64,000 nt of DNA, taken from assembly GCF_014640555.1 (NCBI RefSeq), contig NZ_BMHE01000008.1, forward strand, positions 62,910 to 126,909, written 5' to 3'. The translations under genes were made by a program, and so were the position numbers. The notes under the pieces were generated by a model. The model was not told the origin of the DNA. It made no database searches and saw nothing but the letters and a program-made list of their open reading frames with translations. Positions 62,901-64,000 of this stretch are shown here, one piece after another (position 1 is the first letter of the stretch; each line of letters opens with the position of its first letter). The DNA is from Paenibacillus marchantiophytorum (GTDB lineage Bacteria > Bacillota > Bacilli > Paenibacillales > NBRC-103111).

Positions 62901-64000
62901 CACGCTCGATTTCGAGCCGGGTCCTCCGGCCGACAGGGTTTCAAAAGTTACGACCGCTTGTTGCGCTAGCGTTACGCCGTCGGTCAAATCCTTGGCCGTA
63001 TATGTCACTTGCTCTTCCTTCGAATTCGTTACGTTAAAAGTCGCCTGCCCTTGGGCATCGCTCGTTCCATAAACCAGATCAATGACCGTAGTACCGCTGT
63101 TTGGTGTCAGGTGCACCTGTTTGCCGCTAACCGGCTGGCCGCCTGCGGTTTTCAGCGTCACCGTGATCGTCGATACCCCGCCGTTCGCTTGTACCTTCAC
63201 CGGGGACGCGACAACTGTTGATTGTGTCACACTGGACTTCGATCCGCCGCCCGCCGTTTTTTCAAAGATCACCGTCGGACGCTGCGCCAAGATGATGCCG
63301 CTCGTTTCATCTTTGGCTGTATACGTTACTTTCTCCGCTGATGCATTCGTTACCTTGAACACCGCGGTGCCATCCGTTCCGACCGCTTGCGTATCGCTTG
63401 CCCCATAAAGGGATTTGATGACGGAGCTGCCGCTGTTTACGGTTAACCGCACCGTCTTGCCGCTGACCGGTTGACCGTCAGCCGCCTTCAGTGTCACCGT
63501 GATCGTTGACGGCGTTATGCCGTCCGCTTCCACTTGCAGAGGGGAAGCCGTGACCGTTGAAACCGTCATGCTCGTTGCCGGTCCCCCCGAACCCCCTGCC
63601 GGAGCTTCGAAGGTGACCTTGGCACGCTGCGCAATCGTTACGTTATCGCTCTCATCTTTGGCCGTGTACGTCACTTGCTCCGCCACCGTGTTCGTCACCG
63701 TGAAAACGGCCGTACCATCGGGCCCGCTGTCGACTTGTGCCGGCGTAATTACCGAGCTGCCGCCGGCTGCCGTCAGGCGCACCGTTTTACCTGCAATCGG
63801 CTGTTTGTTCACATCGTTCAACGTTACCGTAATCGTTGAAGCTGCCACCCCGTTGGCTTCTACTTTCGCAGGGGACGCCACCACTTTCGACTCCGCCACG
63901 CTGGACTTCGGAGCACCCGCTCCGCCAGCCGTTTTTTCAAAGGTTACGGTTGCACGCTCCGCGACCGACACCCCATCTGTCTCGTCTTTGGCCGTATACG
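59913..64000 (-). CDS. Giant Big_1-repeat surface protein (N-terminus beyond the window)
   Basis: The frame is open to the right edge, so only the last 1360 or so residues are seen. They hold one partial and eight complete Big_1 (invasin/intimin-like Ig) domains of about 115 residues, each with a core like STITVTLKDANNQPVSGKTV and a closing VTYTAKDET...VTF. Four 88-residue repeats follow (PDTGKVTVKDVEPGATV, GTGTNPGPGKGPV, IPGLKEGDVIKLTN), three nearly identical and the last diverged, then a final beta-rich segment of about 95 residues. No SLH or LPXTG is visible at the C-terminus; anchoring must come from the missing N-terminus or from the SLH partner encoded next. Such proteins form long stalks for adhesion or surface structure. 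Confidence 0.85.
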   Translation of the reverse strand, partial: YTAKDETDGVSVAERATVTFEKTAGGAGAPKSSVAESKVVASPAKVEANGVAASTITVTLNDVNKQPIAGKTVRLTAAGGSSVITPAQVDSGPDGTAVFTVTNTVAEQVTYTAKDESDNVTIAQRAKVTFEAPAGGSGGPATSMTVSTVTASPLQVEADGITPSTITVTLKAADGQPVSGKTVRLTVNSGSSVIKSLYGASDTQAVGTDGTAVFKVTNASAEKVTYTAKDETSGIILAQRPTVIFEKTAGGGSKSSVTQSTVVASPVKVQANGGVSTITVTLKTAGGQPVSGKQVHLTPNSGTTVIDLVYGTSDAQGQATFNVTNSKEEQVTYTAKDLTDGVTLAQQAVVTFETLSAGGPGSKSSVSASIVTATPVIVEANGTDKSTIIVTLRDANNQPVSNKLVSLSASGGSSVINSVYGTSNPQGEVTFTVTNTVAEEITYSAKDETDHVSIAELAVVTFFKASGPGTPKSSVELSTVKATPAQVAANGIDTSMVTVTLKDANNQPVSGKKVSLKATGGSSVITAVDGTGTSNAQGEAIFTVTDIAAEQVTYTAKDETSQVSIAEQATVTFQSAPGMGTKKSSVVNSTVKATPSTVAADGTDKSTITVTLKDANNDPVSGKTVILTAGGSSSAITAVHGTSNGQGQAIFTVTNSVAEQVIYRATDLTSGVTIAEQATVTFQVPRGTGALPASVARSTITAAPVAVAANGKTMSTITVTLLDKNGQAVSGKTVSLKADSGQSVITTVQGVSDMQGQAVFTVTNSYAEKIFYSAKDETDQVNIAAKADVTFQTTPGTGDQTTSVARSTVIASPTTVDADGTAFSTITVTLKNVSGQPLSGKTVNLTALGGSSVIKPVQKISDTDGNAIFTVTDKIVEKVSYEAKEVTGNVKIGQRAEVTFQSPGEISKPIDPNNVTTDPDTGKVTVKDVEPGATVKIYDKDGNVIGTGTNPGPGKGPVIITIPGLKEGDVIKLTNSEPGKKESTKTDKTVTKEPSKPINPSNVAADPDTGKVTVKDVEPGATVNVYDKEGNVIGTGTNPGPGKGPVVITIPGLKEGDVIKLTNTDPGKKESTKTDKTVTKEPSKPIDPSNVAADPDTGKVTVKDVEPGATVNVYDKDGKVIGTGTNPGPGKGPVVITIPGLKEGDVIKLTNTEPGKKESTKTDNTVTKEPSKPIDPRNVTVDPDRNKVKVDKVPPGTKITIYDEDGNKLGEGENPGPGEGPVEIDIPGLDNGDIIRVTAKEPGHKESNPTNVIIPNKPKYDVITAWKDKDVTVTVTLKPGAEPYAGKAYVVLQGMRNDTPVFVVGQSIDGRAPQPFTLHIDRAEIGDLVYAVVVTRPEYNRSDVGHSLSEERTDVVTARGE
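60217..61272. repeat. Four tandem 264-bp units inside the giant surface-protein gene
   Basis: The landmark GGCTTGC recurs at 60481, 60745, 61009 and 61273, exactly 264 bp (88 codons) apart. The three units from 60481 to 61272 are nearly identical in DNA; the one at 60217-60480 is diverged. The spacing keeps the reading frame, so the copy number can change by recombination without breaking the gene. Confidence 0.9.

Noticed and set aside
1-64000. tRNA, rRNA or riboswitch genes
   Set aside because: Looked for on both strands by eye; no cloverleaf, rRNA core sequence or recognisable riboswitch was seen. A covariance search would settle it.

Overview
The window reads as chromosome of a Paenibacillus-type soil Bacillota (family Paenibacillaceae). 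Evidence: AGGAGG-type ribosome binding sites, many GTG/TTG starts, YesM/YesN-type two-component systems, LplA/LplB/LplC-type sugar importers, S-layer-homology (SLH) proteins and Big_1 repeat proteins. No rRNA, tRNA, CRISPR array, phage module or replication origin was seen. Nearly all genes lie on the minus strand; the exception is one sensor/regulator pair at 16622-19973.

Layout, in the direction of transcription on the minus strand from the right edge. (VII) 64000-57556: a very large secreted Big_1-repeat protein, cut by the window edge, followed 23 bp later by an SLH-anchored surface protein. 57300-55975: two GNAT acetyltransferase genes; one is bracketed by short repeat elements that also bracket an unrelated HAD gene at 9372-10019. 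(VI) 55658-45800: cytoplasmic GH30, membrane AraC-type regulator, importer (two permeases, binding lipoprotein), secreted GH30 with two carbohydrate-binding modules. (V) 45591-36231: YesM/YesN pair, importer, ADP-ribosylglycohydrolase-family protein, ribokinase. 36200-34700: a graveyard with an ISL3 transposase remnant and other broken pieces. (IV) 34650-28941: AraC regulator, UgpB-like binding protein, endonuclease/exonuclease/phosphatase-family hydrolase, two permeases, Cof-type HAD phosphatase. A broken regulator lies at 28590-28875. (III) 28265-20847: importer, Cys-type sulfatase, SLH-anchored GH51-like hydrolase. 20058-20342: a cluster of about 24-bp repeats. (II) 19973-11359: divergent YesM/YesN pair and an importer, then an AraC regulator. 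11025-10237: a decayed IS110-family element with a repeat-rich non-coding flank. (I) 8847-201: binding lipoprotein, two permeases, YesM/YesN pair and a GH43 enzyme, probably one operon.

How it works together: there are six complete sets of binding protein plus two permeases and no ABC ATPase, so an ATPase encoded elsewhere (MsmX type) presumably powers all six. Each set has its own regulator and most have dedicated enzymes, the usual glycan-utilisation locus design: surface or secreted hydrolases cut the polymer, the importer takes up oligomers, and cytoplasmic enzymes finish them. The least ordinary sets are V (importer plus ADP-ribosylglycohydrolase plus ribokinase, suggesting use of a riboside) and IV (importer plus a phosphodiesterase-like enzyme plus a phosphatase, suggesting use of a phosphodiester). 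The best candidate for something little described is the pair of single-gene units with shared border elements around the HAD and GNAT genes.
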